Shown: piece by piece, positions 1 to 6,862 of the stretch
Position numbering within the stretch: position 1 is the first letter of the stretch
Layout: each line of letters starts with the position of its first letter
Origin: Roseomonas sp.
Lineage (GTDB): Bacteria > Pseudomonadota > Alphaproteobacteria > Acetobacterales > Acetobacteraceae
Direction: 5' to 3'
Length of the DNA stretch: 64,000 bases
Assembly: GCA_020249435.1 (NCBI GenBank)
Contig: JADCFQ010000022.1
Span: 1-64,000, forward strand
Notes under the pieces: model-generated
Seen by the model: the letters and a program-made list of their open reading frames with translations, nothing else
Databases searched by the model: none
Told to the model about the DNA's origin: nothing
Translations under genes and position numbers: made by a program

Positions 1-97
1 CAAGCAGCATGATCTCCGGAAGCGGGTAGACCACCTTCCAGGACTGGCGAGGGTCCTCAAGCGCAGAAAAATGATCCAGCAGTGACACAGAAGACAT
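1..97 (-). CDS. ISAs1-family transposase, N-terminal fragment (runs off the window)
   Basis: Reading the minus strand from the ATG at 97 gives a protein starting MSSVSLLDHFSALEDPRQ and continuing WKVVYPLPEIM. This is the characteristic N-terminus of ISAs1 (H-repeat) family DDE transposases, which cut and join IS ends. About 32 residues are visible before the window edge, so completeness and activity cannot be judged. It points away from the permease genes next to it. Confidence 0.8.
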   Translation of the reverse strand, partial: MSSVSLLDHFSALEDPRQSWKVVYPLPEIMLL

Positions 98-182
98 GGA
101 AAAACCTCACCAAATCGAGGTAACCCATGAATCACATTACGCCGCTCTCAGGAATCCCGAACAGTCTCAAGCGATTGCCCTG
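1..182 (-). mobile_element. ISAs1-family insertion sequence, right end (partial)
   Basis: The transposase N-terminus on the minus strand (1-97) is followed by an 85-base non-coding stretch. Reading inward from base 182 on the minus strand, the sequence begins CAGGGCAATCGC, and a CAGGG start is typical of ISAs1-family terminal repeats. I therefore place the element's outer end at about 182. The other terminal repeat and the target duplication lie outside the window, so the boundary is inferred from one end only. Confidence 0.6.
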
Positions 183-236
183 GCCCTTCCCCCGCCCTCT
201 CTTGCGCGCCGCGCCCCTGTCTTGCAGGTTGCCTGC

Positions 237-764
237 GTGTTGAATGCGCTCCGCCGCCACGCCTCCCTCGTGGTCATCTCCCTGATTGCCGTCACCGCCG
301 GGTTTGCGACCTGGCAGCTAAGGGGCGCCGATGCCTTCATGGCCGCACTTTGGCATGCCTGGGAATTATTCCTGTTCATTGTGCCATCACTGGTCGCGGG
401 GCTGCTTTTGGCCTCGGCGCTCCGGCAATTGCTCTCCCCGGATGCCTTGGCGCGCTGGATGGGGGCGGATAGCGGGGTTTTCGGGCTGTTTGTCGCAACC
501 CTGGTCGGCACGCTCTCGCCCGGAGGCCCCATGGCGGCCTTTCCGCTGGTGCTGGTGCTGGCGGGTGCCGGGGCGGATCGCGGTGCGCTGGTCGCCTTCA
601 TCCTCGCCTGGTCGCTCAATGGCTTTCAGAAGCTGTTGGTCTATGAGGCGCCGCTGCTCGGCCTTGATTTCGCGCTGCTGCGCACGCTGATCACCTTCCC
701 CATGCCCATCATCGCGGGCTGGATCGCGCGGCGCGTGCCCATCACCTGGGAACCGCCGAAATGA
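237..764 (+). CDS. half-size permease, first of a tandem pair
   Basis: This is an integral membrane protein of about 175 residues with four or five hydrophobic segments and the motif TLSPGGPMAAFPLV near residues 92-105. Its paralogue follows directly and shares the PGGP...FPLV core and the spacing around it, so the two look like halves of a COG0701/ArsP-like permease made as separate chains. The open frame extends upstream to 96, but that ATG lies inside the insertion sequence end, so I prefer the GTG at 237 (or TTG at 240), which matches the length of the partner. No good ribosome site is visible there, and the true N-terminus may have been altered by the insertion. The substrate is unknown. 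Confidence 0.6.
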   Translation: MLNALRRHASLVVISLIAVTAGFATWQLRGADAFMAALWHAWELFLFIVPSLVAGLLLASALRQLLSPDALARWMGADSGVFGLFVATLVGTLSPGGPMAAFPLVLVLAGAGADRGALVAFILAWSLNGFQKLLVYEAPLLGLDFALLRTLITFPMPIIAGWIARRVPITWEPPK

Positions 765-1276
765 GTGGGCCGCAAATCATCCTTTGGGTCATTGCCTTGG
801 TGGTGCTGGCACTTTGCATGCGCCGCGGCATGCCCCAGGCAAGGCGCGCAGTGGCCGAGACCAATCGCGGCTTTTGGCGCATCCTGCCCATGTTCTGCGT
901 GGCGCTGCCGATGGCGGCGTTTCTTTCAGAACTTGTGCCGGCGGATATCGCAACCGCCTGGCTTGGCGATGATTCCGGCCTGAATGGCATCATGATCGCG
1001 GCACTGGCTGGCGGTATCATGCCCGGCGGGCCTTTTGTGACCTTCCCTTTGGTGATCACCTTCAGCAAGGCGGGCGCAGGGGTTGCGCAAATGACCGCGC
1101 TGCTCACCGCTTGGTCGGTCTATGCACTGCACAGGATCTTGACCTGGGAATACCCGGTGCTCGGCTGGCGCTTTGTGGCGCTGCGCCTGGCATCGTCCTT
1201 TTTCCTGCCGGTGCTGGCCGGCTTGATCATGCAGGCGCTGTTGCCGTTTTTCGCGATCAATCTGGCGGCGCCTTGA
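761..1276 (+). CDS. half-size permease, second of a tandem pair
   Basis: This 171-residue membrane protein starts with an ATGA overlap onto the upstream gene, which indicates translational coupling. Hydrophobic segments lie near residues 5-22, 40-60, 75-90, 92-125 and 140-165. The motif GGIMPGGPFVTFPLV (about 84-98) matches the upstream protein's PGGP region, and both follow it with an AWS/alanine-rich helix and a conserved glutamate before PxLG. The pair probably forms a heterodimer. COG0701 permeases usually carry both halves in one chain and have a Pro-Cys motif at this place; here it is replaced by PGGP. Family assignment is tentative. Confidence 0.65.
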   Translation: MSGPQIILWVIALVVLALCMRRGMPQARRAVAETNRGFWRILPMFCVALPMAAFLSELVPADIATAWLGDDSGLNGIMIAALAGGIMPGGPFVTFPLVITFSKAGAGVAQMTALLTAWSVYALHRILTWEYPVLGWRFVALRLASSFFLPVLAGLIMQALLPFFAINLAAP

Positions 1277-1315
1277 GGCAATTTGTCACGCCAAGCTTTG
1301 CGGGTAAGGCGGGCC

Positions 1316-1522
1316 TTAGCCCTGGTCTTTAAGTTTCCTGAACGTCTTTATGGCGAGATTCAAAAACAGGACTGTGGCAAGCCCGAAGACCACACTGATC
1401 AATATCTTGATGAGGATGGTTTGCTCGTCAAAAAACATGCGCGTCGCAATCATTCCAACAATAACTGAAAGCCCGGCCACTATGCCATCCCCGATTTTAA
1501 ACTGAGGCTTTTCTTGGTTCAT
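1316..1522 (-). CDS. small two-helix membrane protein, unknown
   Basis: A 68-residue protein with two predicted membrane helices (about 12-28 and 35-55) separated by a short loop containing FFDEQ, then a basic tail. The start at 1522 is supported by GGAGG nine bases upstream, in preference to an ATG at 1558. It sits 60 bases downstream of a second small protein of the same layout (1583-1810) on the same strand, and the two may be distant duplicates. Local base composition is clearly more AT-rich than the neighbours, suggesting acquired DNA. I do not recognise the family. Confidence 0.6.
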   Translation of the reverse strand: MNQEKPQFKIGDGIVAGLSVIVGMIATRMFFDEQTILIKILISVVFGLATVLFLNLAIKTFRKLKDQG

Positions 1523-1582
1523 GGCTTGTGGCCTCCATCGAAAAGCCTCCGCGCTCAAAACCGCGAAGAGGCAGCGCTACGA

Positions 1583-1810
1583 TCATTTGGCGACATCAGG
1601 CGGGCAGGATTGGCTTTTTGCGCGCCGCATGATTCGTAGAACGTGTTGACTGATTAGCGTCACGGTAACCACGCAATATGAAAGCAGAAGCCACCTAACC
1701 AGGAAATGTTCATCCTTGAAAAGCTGGAAGACCAAGCCGAAGGGAATACCAAAGGCAAAACTACTCGCAAGAATATTGGCGTTCTTTTCATCGCTCAACC
1801 AACGCCGCAT
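1583..1810 (-). CDS. small two-helix membrane protein, unknown
   Basis: A 75-residue protein with a short charged N-terminus, two hydrophobic helices (about 13-30 and 38-57), a loop containing LFKDEH and a basic tail with RIMRRAK. Its layout parallels the next protein downstream (loop FxDE, second helix, basic tail), suggesting an old tandem duplication. The ribosome site is weak (CAGGGCAGC before the ATG). It lies in the same AT-rich patch as its partner. No family was recognised; it could be an immunity-like, regulatory or orphan membrane peptide. Confidence 0.5.
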   Translation of the reverse strand: MRRWLSDEKNANILASSFAFGIPFGLVFQLFKDEHFLVRWLLLSYCVVTVTLISQHVLRIMRRAKSQSCPPDVAK

Positions 1811-1960
1811 GCTGCCCTGGTTCCCGTAGATGTGCGCGACATATCGCTTGGGTATCCTAAGCTTGAAGCCAAGCGACGTTCAAGTTTTTCTGTGATCGTG
1901 GACCAACAATAAGGAAATCAACTCTGGCGCACCACGTCGCGCTCGGGCATTTAGGCGCCG

Positions 1961-2746
1961 ATGGAACCCACCGCCGAAGCCGCCGATTGGTCAGACCTGC
2001 TCGCTTTGCGTGACAGCGCGGGCGCGGCGCTGCCCGCTGGCCCGCTTGCCGCGCTATTTGGCCCGGTGCTGGCGCCGCCCTCAGCCCCTGATGGCTGCCG
2101 GGTGATCGGGCGGCTCGCGCAAACGCTGGATGGCCGCATCGCCACCGCTGCCGGGTCCAGCCAATGGATCGGTGGCCCGGGCGATATCCTGCACACGCAT
2201 CGGCTGCGCGCCCTGTGCCACGCGGTCGTGGTGGGCGCGGGCACGGTGCGGCATGACAATCCGCGCCTCACCACCCGCGAAGTGCCGGGGCCGGACCCGC
2301 TTCGCGTGGTGCTGGATACGGATCGCAAACTCTCGGCCGATTACGGCATTTTCCAGAGCGGGCCGCCGACCCTGCTGGTCTGCGCTGGCGATGCCGGCGG
2401 GGCTGACCATCACGGCGCGGCTGAGGTTTTGCGCCTGCCGCGCGCCCCGGGCGGAGGCCTTGCCATTCCACCCTTGCTCGCAGCGCTGAAGGCGCGCGGC
2501 GCCAGCCGGATTTTTGTCGAAGGCGGCGGGCTCACGGTCTCGCGCTTTTTGGCGGCGGGCTGTCTCGATCGGCTGCATGTCACCGTGGCGCCTGTGCTGC
2601 TCGGTTCCGGCATTCCGGCCTTCACCTTGCCGGAAGTGGCGCGCATCGCCGATGGGCTAAGGTTCTCCTGGCGCGTGCATGATATCGCGCCCGATATCCT
2701 GATTGATGCCGCGCTGGATCGCGCCAAGCCCGGGGGCCATGCATGA
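1961..2746 (+). CDS. stand-alone RibD C-terminal-type reductase (dihydrofolate-reductase fold)
   Basis: This 261-residue protein has the RibD_C/DHFR-like fold and no deaminase domain. Key signatures are TLDGRIA (55-61), the VGAGTVRHDNPRLT stretch (91-104), DPLRVVLD, and a VEGGG motif near residue 190. RibD_C enzymes use NADPH to reduce the ribosyl side chain of a pyrimidine phosphate in riboflavin synthesis, and fungal and archaeal versions act alone, before deamination. Here the gene opens an operon with an MDR oxidoreductase, a pterin-synthase homologue, a glycosyltransferase and a methyltransferase, so it more likely serves a special pterin- or pyrimidine-derived product. The stop overlaps the next start (ATGA). 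Confidence 0.85.
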   Translation: MEPTAEAADWSDLLALRDSAGAALPAGPLAALFGPVLAPPSAPDGCRVIGRLAQTLDGRIATAAGSSQWIGGPGDILHTHRLRALCHAVVVGAGTVRHDNPRLTTREVPGPDPLRVVLDTDRKLSADYGIFQSGPPTLLVCAGDAGGADHHGAAEVLRLPRAPGGGLAIPPLLAALKARGASRIFVEGGGLTVSRFLAAGCLDRLHVTVAPVLLGSGIPAFTLPEVARIADGLRFSWRVHDIAPDILIDAALDRAKPGGHA

Positions 2747-3726
2747 CCAAAGCGCGCGCCTTATGGACGATTGCACCCGGCGTGGCAGAACTCCGCACAG
2801 AACCCCTCCTTGTCCGCGCCCCGGATCAGGTGCTGGCGCGCATGCTGGCATCGGGCATTTCGCGCGGCACGGAGCGCCTCGTACTGGCTGGCAAGGTGCC
2901 GGAGAACCAATGGGGCGCGATGCGCTGCCCCTTGCAGGCCGGCGATTTCCCCTTCCCGGTGAAATATGGCTACAGCGGCGTGGCCCGCGTCATGGAAGGC
3001 CCGGCGGAACTCCAAGGCAGGCGGGTATTTTGCCTCCACCCGCATCAGGATGTCTTCCTCGCGCCGGCTGCCATGTGCATCCCCATCCCCGATGCAGTGC
3101 CGGATCACCGCGCCGTGCTCGGCGCCAATATGGAAACCGCGCTGAATATCCTGTGGGATGCAGAGCCCCTGGCCGGAGAGCGCGCCTTGGTGATCGGCGC
3201 CGGCGTGGTCGGCTTGCTGGTGGCCTATTTGCTCGCGCGCATCCCCGCCATGGCGGTGACGATCATTGACCCCGACCCATCGCGCTGCGCCATTGCGGAA
3301 CGCTTCGGCGTGGCTTTCGCCGCCCCGGAAGCAGCACCTACCGATCAGGAATTGATCATCCATGCCAGCGCCAATCCCGCCGGGTTGCGCCAGGCCCTAC
3401 ACTGCGCAGCCTTTGAGGCGCGGATCATCGAAGCCTCATGGTTCGGCGCCACGGAAGTCGCGTTGCCTTTGGGTGAAGCCTTCCATTCCCGCCGGCTCCG
3501 CCTGATTTCAAGCCAGGTGGGCGCCGTCGCACCCGCCATGCGGGCCCGGCGCAGCTTTGGGCAGCGCATGGCCTTGGCGCTCGGCCTGTTGGCGGACCCA
3601 GCGCTGGAGGCGCTGATCGGCCCCGCGACGCCGTTTGAAAACCTGCCACAAGCCATGCCCGGCTTGCTCAACCCCGCCCCCGGCACGCCCGCACCGCTTT
3701 GCCCCCTTGTCACCTATGGTGCATGA
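2743..3726 (+). CDS. MDR-superfamily oxidoreductase (zinc-free, BchC-like appearance)
   Basis: A 327-residue medium-chain dehydrogenase/reductase. The N-terminal GroES-like part carries ASGISRGTER (36-45) and FPFPVKYGYSGV (69-80), features seen in BchC-like and related MDR proteins. The Rossmann segment VIGAGVVGLLVAYL lies around residues 150-163 and is followed by an acidic residue after strand two (IIDPD), which favours NAD. The cysteines that bind structural zinc are not evident. It is translationally coupled to the RibD-type reductase and followed by the pterin-synthase homologue, so it probably oxidises or reduces an intermediate of that pathway. The substrate is unknown. Confidence 0.75.
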   Translation: MTKARALWTIAPGVAELRTEPLLVRAPDQVLARMLASGISRGTERLVLAGKVPENQWGAMRCPLQAGDFPFPVKYGYSGVARVMEGPAELQGRRVFCLHPHQDVFLAPAAMCIPIPDAVPDHRAVLGANMETALNILWDAEPLAGERALVIGAGVVGLLVAYLLARIPAMAVTIIDPDPSRCAIAERFGVAFAAPEAAPTDQELIIHASANPAGLRQALHCAAFEARIIEASWFGATEVALPLGEAFHSRRLRLISSQVGAVAPAMRARRSFGQRMALALGLLADPALEALIGPATPFENLPQAMPGLLNPAPGTPAPLCPLVTYGA

Positions 3727-3757
3727 AGCGCCGAACCGCACAGGAACAACCCCGCCC

Positions 3758-4174
3758 ATGTTCAGCCTGACCGTTGTTGATCACGTCATGATCGCCCATT
3801 CCTTCCGCGGCGCGGAATTCGGCCCCGCGCAACGCCTGCATGGCGCGACCTTCATTGTTGAGGCCGAGTTTCGCGCGCCGAAGCTCGATCCGCTCAATCT
3901 GCTGGTGGATATCGCGGCGGCGAAGGTGGAGCTGCGCCATATTCTGGATGGGTTTGATTATCGCAATCTGGATGCGGAACCGGTCTTCGCCGGGCAGAAC
4001 ACGACAACGGAATACCTCTGCCTTCATATCCATCGCTGCCTGTCGGCTGCCTTGGCTGAGGGCAAGCTTGGCGCCGGCGGCCAGGCGGTGACGGGGCTGA
4101 AGGTGCTGCTGCGCGAAAGCCATATCGCCTGGGCCGCCTATGAAGCCGCGCCGGGCGAGGAGCCAGCGGCCTAA
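3758..4174 (+). CDS. divergent 6-pyruvoyl-tetrahydropterin synthase / QueD-family homologue
   Basis: A 138-residue single-domain protein of the PTPS fold: a first strand with IAHSF (12-16), LHGATF (27-32), a VDIAAAKVEL helix start, FDYRNLD (66-72), a TTEY helix and a final strand with RESHIAWAAYE. Compared with canonical enzymes the catalytic Cys before the HGH motif is absent. The second His of HGH is Ala30, and the catalytic Asp-His pair reads Asp67-Tyr68. A Zn site would keep only His14 and His28. It may therefore catalyse a different reaction or bind without catalysis. The ATG at 3758 has AGGAA upstream; longer in-frame starts overlap the previous gene. Confidence 0.75.
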   Translation: MFSLTVVDHVMIAHSFRGAEFGPAQRLHGATFIVEAEFRAPKLDPLNLLVDIAAAKVELRHILDGFDYRNLDAEPVFAGQNTTTEYLCLHIHRCLSAALAEGKLGAGGQAVTGLKVLLRESHIAWAAYEAAPGEEPAA

Positions 4175-4206
4175 CCTGAGCTCGCCTAAGCCTAGCTTGA
4201 ATGCAA

Positions 4207-4232
4207 TGCAATCAATGATTACAATGATTGCA
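4207..4232. promoter_or_regulatory. inverted repeat, probable autoregulatory operator of the VapBC/FitAB pair
   Basis: TGCAATCA (4207-4214) and TGATTGCA (4225-4232) are perfect 8-base inverted arms, 18 bases between starts, directly upstream of the antitoxin gene. FitA/VapB-type ribbon-helix-helix antitoxins bind such paired sites in complex with their toxin. The AT-rich core differs from the surrounding GC-rich sequence. The operator role is inferred. Confidence 0.6.
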
Positions 4233-4249
4233 TCAAGAAGGGCGCCCCC

Positions 4250-4492
4250 ATGGCCAGCATTACCATCCGCAATCTTGATGAAGCGCTGAAGCGCAGCCTT
4301 AGAATTCGTGCCGCCGAACATGGCCGCTCCATGGAAGAGGAGGCGCGCGATATCCTCCGCCAGGCGATGAGCCGCCCCGCCCCCGCCGCCGATCTGGGGC
4401 AGGCCATCCATCGCCGCTTCGCTGCGCTTGGCGGGGTTGATCTGGACCTGCCGGAGCGTGAGGCCATGCCGGCACCGCCGCGCCTGGATTGA
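4250..4492 (+). CDS. FitA/VapB-type antitoxin
   Basis: An 80-residue protein starting MASITIRNLDEALKRSLRIR, the ribbon-helix-helix signature of FitA/VapB antitoxins (strand ITIRNL, then helices covering residues 9-40 with HGRSMEEEARDILRQA). The C-terminal part (45-80) would neutralise the PIN toxin encoded ten bases downstream. AGAAGGG lies upstream of the ATG. The module sits inside the reductase/glycosyltransferase operon rather than in its own locus, with an inverted-repeat operator just upstream. Confidence 0.88.
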   Translation: MASITIRNLDEALKRSLRIRAAEHGRSMEEEARDILRQAMSRPAPAADLGQAIHRRFAALGGVDLDLPEREAMPAPPRLD

Positions 4493-4501
4493 AGCGCGCG
4501 C

Positions 4502-4945
4502 ATGATCCTGCTGGATACCAATCTGGTCTCCGAACTCATGCGCCCCGCGCCATCCGAAGCCGTGCTGGCCTGGTTCGCCATGCAAGACGCCGCCAATTTG
4601 TATTTGAGCGCGATTGCAGAGGCCGAATTGCGCCGCGGTGCCGCCATGCTGCCGGTGGGCAAGCGGCGCCATGAATTGCAGGCCGCCATAGACGCCATGA
4701 TTGCCGAGGATTTCGCCGGCCGCACCCTGCCCTTTGACAGCGCCGCCGCCCAAGCCTTTGCGCTGGTGTTTCTGGAACGCCGCGCCGCGGGCCGCCCGAT
4801 CAGCTTTGCTGATTGCCAAATCGCCGCCATTGCCCGCGCCCGGCAGGCCGCCATCGCCACGCGCAATACCGCCGATTTTGCCGGTTGCGGCATACCGGTG
4901 ATAGACCCATGGGCGCATCAGCAAGGCCCTCGCGACACCCCATGA
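4502..4945 (+). CDS. FitB/VapC-type PIN-domain toxin ribonuclease
   Basis: A 147-residue PIN domain. The first strand MILLDTNLVSEL supplies Asp5, LSAIAEAEL supplies Glu40/Glu42, FADCQIAAIA supplies Asp104, and ATRNTADF supplies Asp125; these form the acidic Mg2+ site of VapC-like endoribonucleases. The LPVGKRRHELQ and GRTLPFDSAAA segments are typical of the FitB branch, so the enzyme appears intact. Its stop codon overlaps the start of the glycosyltransferase (ATGA), so the toxin gene is translationally linked to a pathway enzyme. Confidence 0.9.
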   Translation: MILLDTNLVSELMRPAPSEAVLAWFAMQDAANLYLSAIAEAELRRGAAMLPVGKRRHELQAAIDAMIAEDFAGRTLPFDSAAAQAFALVFLERRAAGRPISFADCQIAAIARARQAAIATRNTADFAGCGIPVIDPWAHQQGPRDTP

Positions 4946-5988
4946 CCCGCGCCATCCATCTTATCGTCCCCGCGCCCTTCAGCGCGATTTCCGGCGGCTA
5001 TATCTATGATCGCCGCATGGTCGAAGGGCTCAGCGCGCTCGGACAGGAAGTGCGTGTGGTGGAATTGGCCGGGCGCCATCCCTTCCCGGATGAAGTGGCG
5101 ACCGAAGCGGCGCGCACTGCCTTGGCAGAAATCCCCGAAGGCGCGCGCATTGTGATTGATGGCCTCGGCCTGCCTGCCTTTTTGCCGCTGGCTGATGAGC
5201 TGACACGCCGCGGCGCAACCGCGCTGATCCATCACCCAACCGCGCTTGAAACCGGTGCGCCAGCAGGCCAGCGCGAGGCCTTGCAGGCCGCCGAACGTGT
5301 GCTGTTCAGCGCCTGTGCGCGCATCATCACCACCTCCACCCTCACGGCGCGGGATTTGCCGGAAGCTTTCGGCGCGGACCCCGCACGCATCACGGTTATT
5401 GAACCCGGCACAGACCCCGCGCCGCGCGCGGTGGGTTCCGCTGGCCCCGGTTGCGCCATTCTGAGCATTGGCTTGCTCGTGCCGCGCAAAGGGCATGATG
5501 TGCTGCTCCGCGCCCTTGCGCGTCTGACGGATCTTGAATGGTCGCTCGCCATTGCGGGCGATGCCACGCGCGATCCCGTACATGCCGATGGGCTGCGGGC
5601 GCTGGCGGCAGAGCTTGGCCTTGCGCAGCGCGTGCGCTTTCTGGGCGCGCTGCCGGATGCGGCTTTGGATGCGGAATATGCGCGCGCCGATCTTTTCGCG
5701 CTCGCCACACGTTACGAAGGCTATGGCATGGCGGCCGCGGAGGCGATGGCGCGCGGCCTGCCGCTTGCGATCACCGCCGGCGGCGCGATTGCCGATATTG
5801 TGCCGGAAGATGCTGCCGTGGTGGCGGCAGTGGATGACCACACTGCGCTGTCACGCGCCATGCGCCGGCCGATTTTCGATACGGGCTTGCTCGCCGCCAT
5901 GGCTGAAGCCTCCTGGCGTGCGGGCCAGGCCTTGCCGCGTTGGCCGGACCGCGCCGCCGCTTTCCTGAAAGCTCTTGATCATGGCTGA
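4942..5988 (+). CDS. GT4-family glycosyltransferase
   Basis: A 348-residue GT-B enzyme. The N-terminal acceptor half begins IHLIVPAPFSAISGGYIYDR. The C-terminal donor half contains VIEPGTD (153-158), SIGLLVPRKGHD (175-186) and RYEGYGMAAAEAMARGLPL (257-275), the E...E sugar-nucleotide-binding motif of GT4 retaining transferases. The ATG at 4942 overlaps the toxin stop. The end overlaps the methyltransferase start, placing it in the same operon as the reductase and pterin-synthase homologue. The context suggests glycosylation of a small molecule rather than cell-surface polysaccharide, but no acceptor can be read from sequence. Confidence 0.87.
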   Translation: MTRAIHLIVPAPFSAISGGYIYDRRMVEGLSALGQEVRVVELAGRHPFPDEVATEAARTALAEIPEGARIVIDGLGLPAFLPLADELTRRGATALIHHPTALETGAPAGQREALQAAERVLFSACARIITTSTLTARDLPEAFGADPARITVIEPGTDPAPRAVGSAGPGCAILSIGLLVPRKGHDVLLRALARLTDLEWSLAIAGDATRDPVHADGLRALAAELGLAQRVRFLGALPDAALDAEYARADLFALATRYEGYGMAAAEAMARGLPLAITAGGAIADIVPEDAAVVAAVDDHTALSRAMRRPIFDTGLLAAMAEASWRAGQALPRWPDRAAAFLKALDHG

Positions 5989-6856
5989 AAGCTTCGATGG
6001 TGATTGGCTCGACCTGCGCGAGCCTTATGACGCTGCGGCACGCAATCCTGAATTGGCCGCGATGCTCGCGGCATCCCTGCCGGCGCGGCCGCGCCTGCTT
6101 GATCTTGGCGCGGGCACGGGCAGCTTGCTGCGCTGGCTTGGCCATTTCATCGGGCGCGCGCAAAGCTGGACCTTGGTGGATAGCGACGCCGAACTGCTCG
6201 CCCGCGCCTTTGATACCATCGCCGATCGTGCCGAGGCCGTGGGTTGGCCAGCCACCAATCCAGGGCGCAGCGCACTGCTGGTCCATGCGCCGCATGGCGC
6301 CTGGCGCATTGAAGCGATCCTTGCTGACCTTGCCGCCGCACCGGCCAATCTGCCCTTGGAACGCGTGGATGCGGTGGTGAGCACGGCGCTTTGTGATCTG
6401 GTCTCGCGCGGTTGGGTGGAAGCCATGGCCGCTGCCTGCGCCGCACGGCGCCTGCCCTTCTACGCTGCGCTGAATGTGACGGGGCGTGAGCGCTTCACCC
6501 CGCCCCATGCCGCCGACGCGCTGGTGGCGCGCGGCTTTCGCCGCGACCAGGCGCGTGACAAGGGCTTTGGTGGCGCATCACTCGGGCCGCAGGCGCCCGC
6601 CGTGATGGCGGAAGCCTTTGCCGCGCATGGCTATGCCATTCATCGCGCGCCGAGTGATTGGGTGGTGGATCGCCGCGCCCGCGCCTTTACCCGCGCCATT
6701 GCCGATGGCCATGGCCTGGCCGCAATCGGCTGGGAAAGGCGCGGTGCGGAGGCCATTCTGGATTGGCTTGAAACGCGGCGCGATCAGGCCGATGCCGGGC
6801 AGCTTACCGTACGCATCGGTCATCAGGATTTCCTCGCCCTTCCTCCTGCAAGGTAG
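5981..6856 (+). CDS. SAM-dependent class I methyltransferase
   Basis: A 291-residue protein with a Rossmann-type SAM-binding motif LLDLGAGTGSLLRWL (39-53), then WTLVDSD with the acidic residue expected to bind the SAM ribose. It starts at 5981, overlapping the glycosyltransferase end by eight bases; a TTG at 5975 is a less likely start. As the last gene of the cluster it may methylate the glycosylated product. The C-terminal half (VTGRERFTPPHAADALVARGF) is not one I can assign to a specific substrate class. Confidence 0.82.
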   Translation: MAESFDGDWLDLREPYDAAARNPELAAMLAASLPARPRLLDLGAGTGSLLRWLGHFIGRAQSWTLVDSDAELLARAFDTIADRAEAVGWPATNPGRSALLVHAPHGAWRIEAILADLAAAPANLPLERVDAVVSTALCDLVSRGWVEAMAAACAARRLPFYAALNVTGRERFTPPHAADALVARGFRRDQARDKGFGGASLGPQAPAVMAEAFAAHGYAIHRAPSDWVVDRRARAFTRAIADGHGLAAIGWERRGAEAILDWLETRRDQADAGQLTVRIGHQDFLALPPAR

Positions 6857-6862
6857 TTGCAC

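Noticed and set aside
96-236. N-terminal 47 codons of the first permease frame
   Set aside because: They lie in the insertion sequence end and are not hydrophobic like the rest; a start near 237 matches the paralogue's length.
3710-4924. 404-codon minus-strand frame
   Set aside because: It covers the pterin-synthase homologue and the VapBC genes on the opposite strand, all of which have clear motifs.
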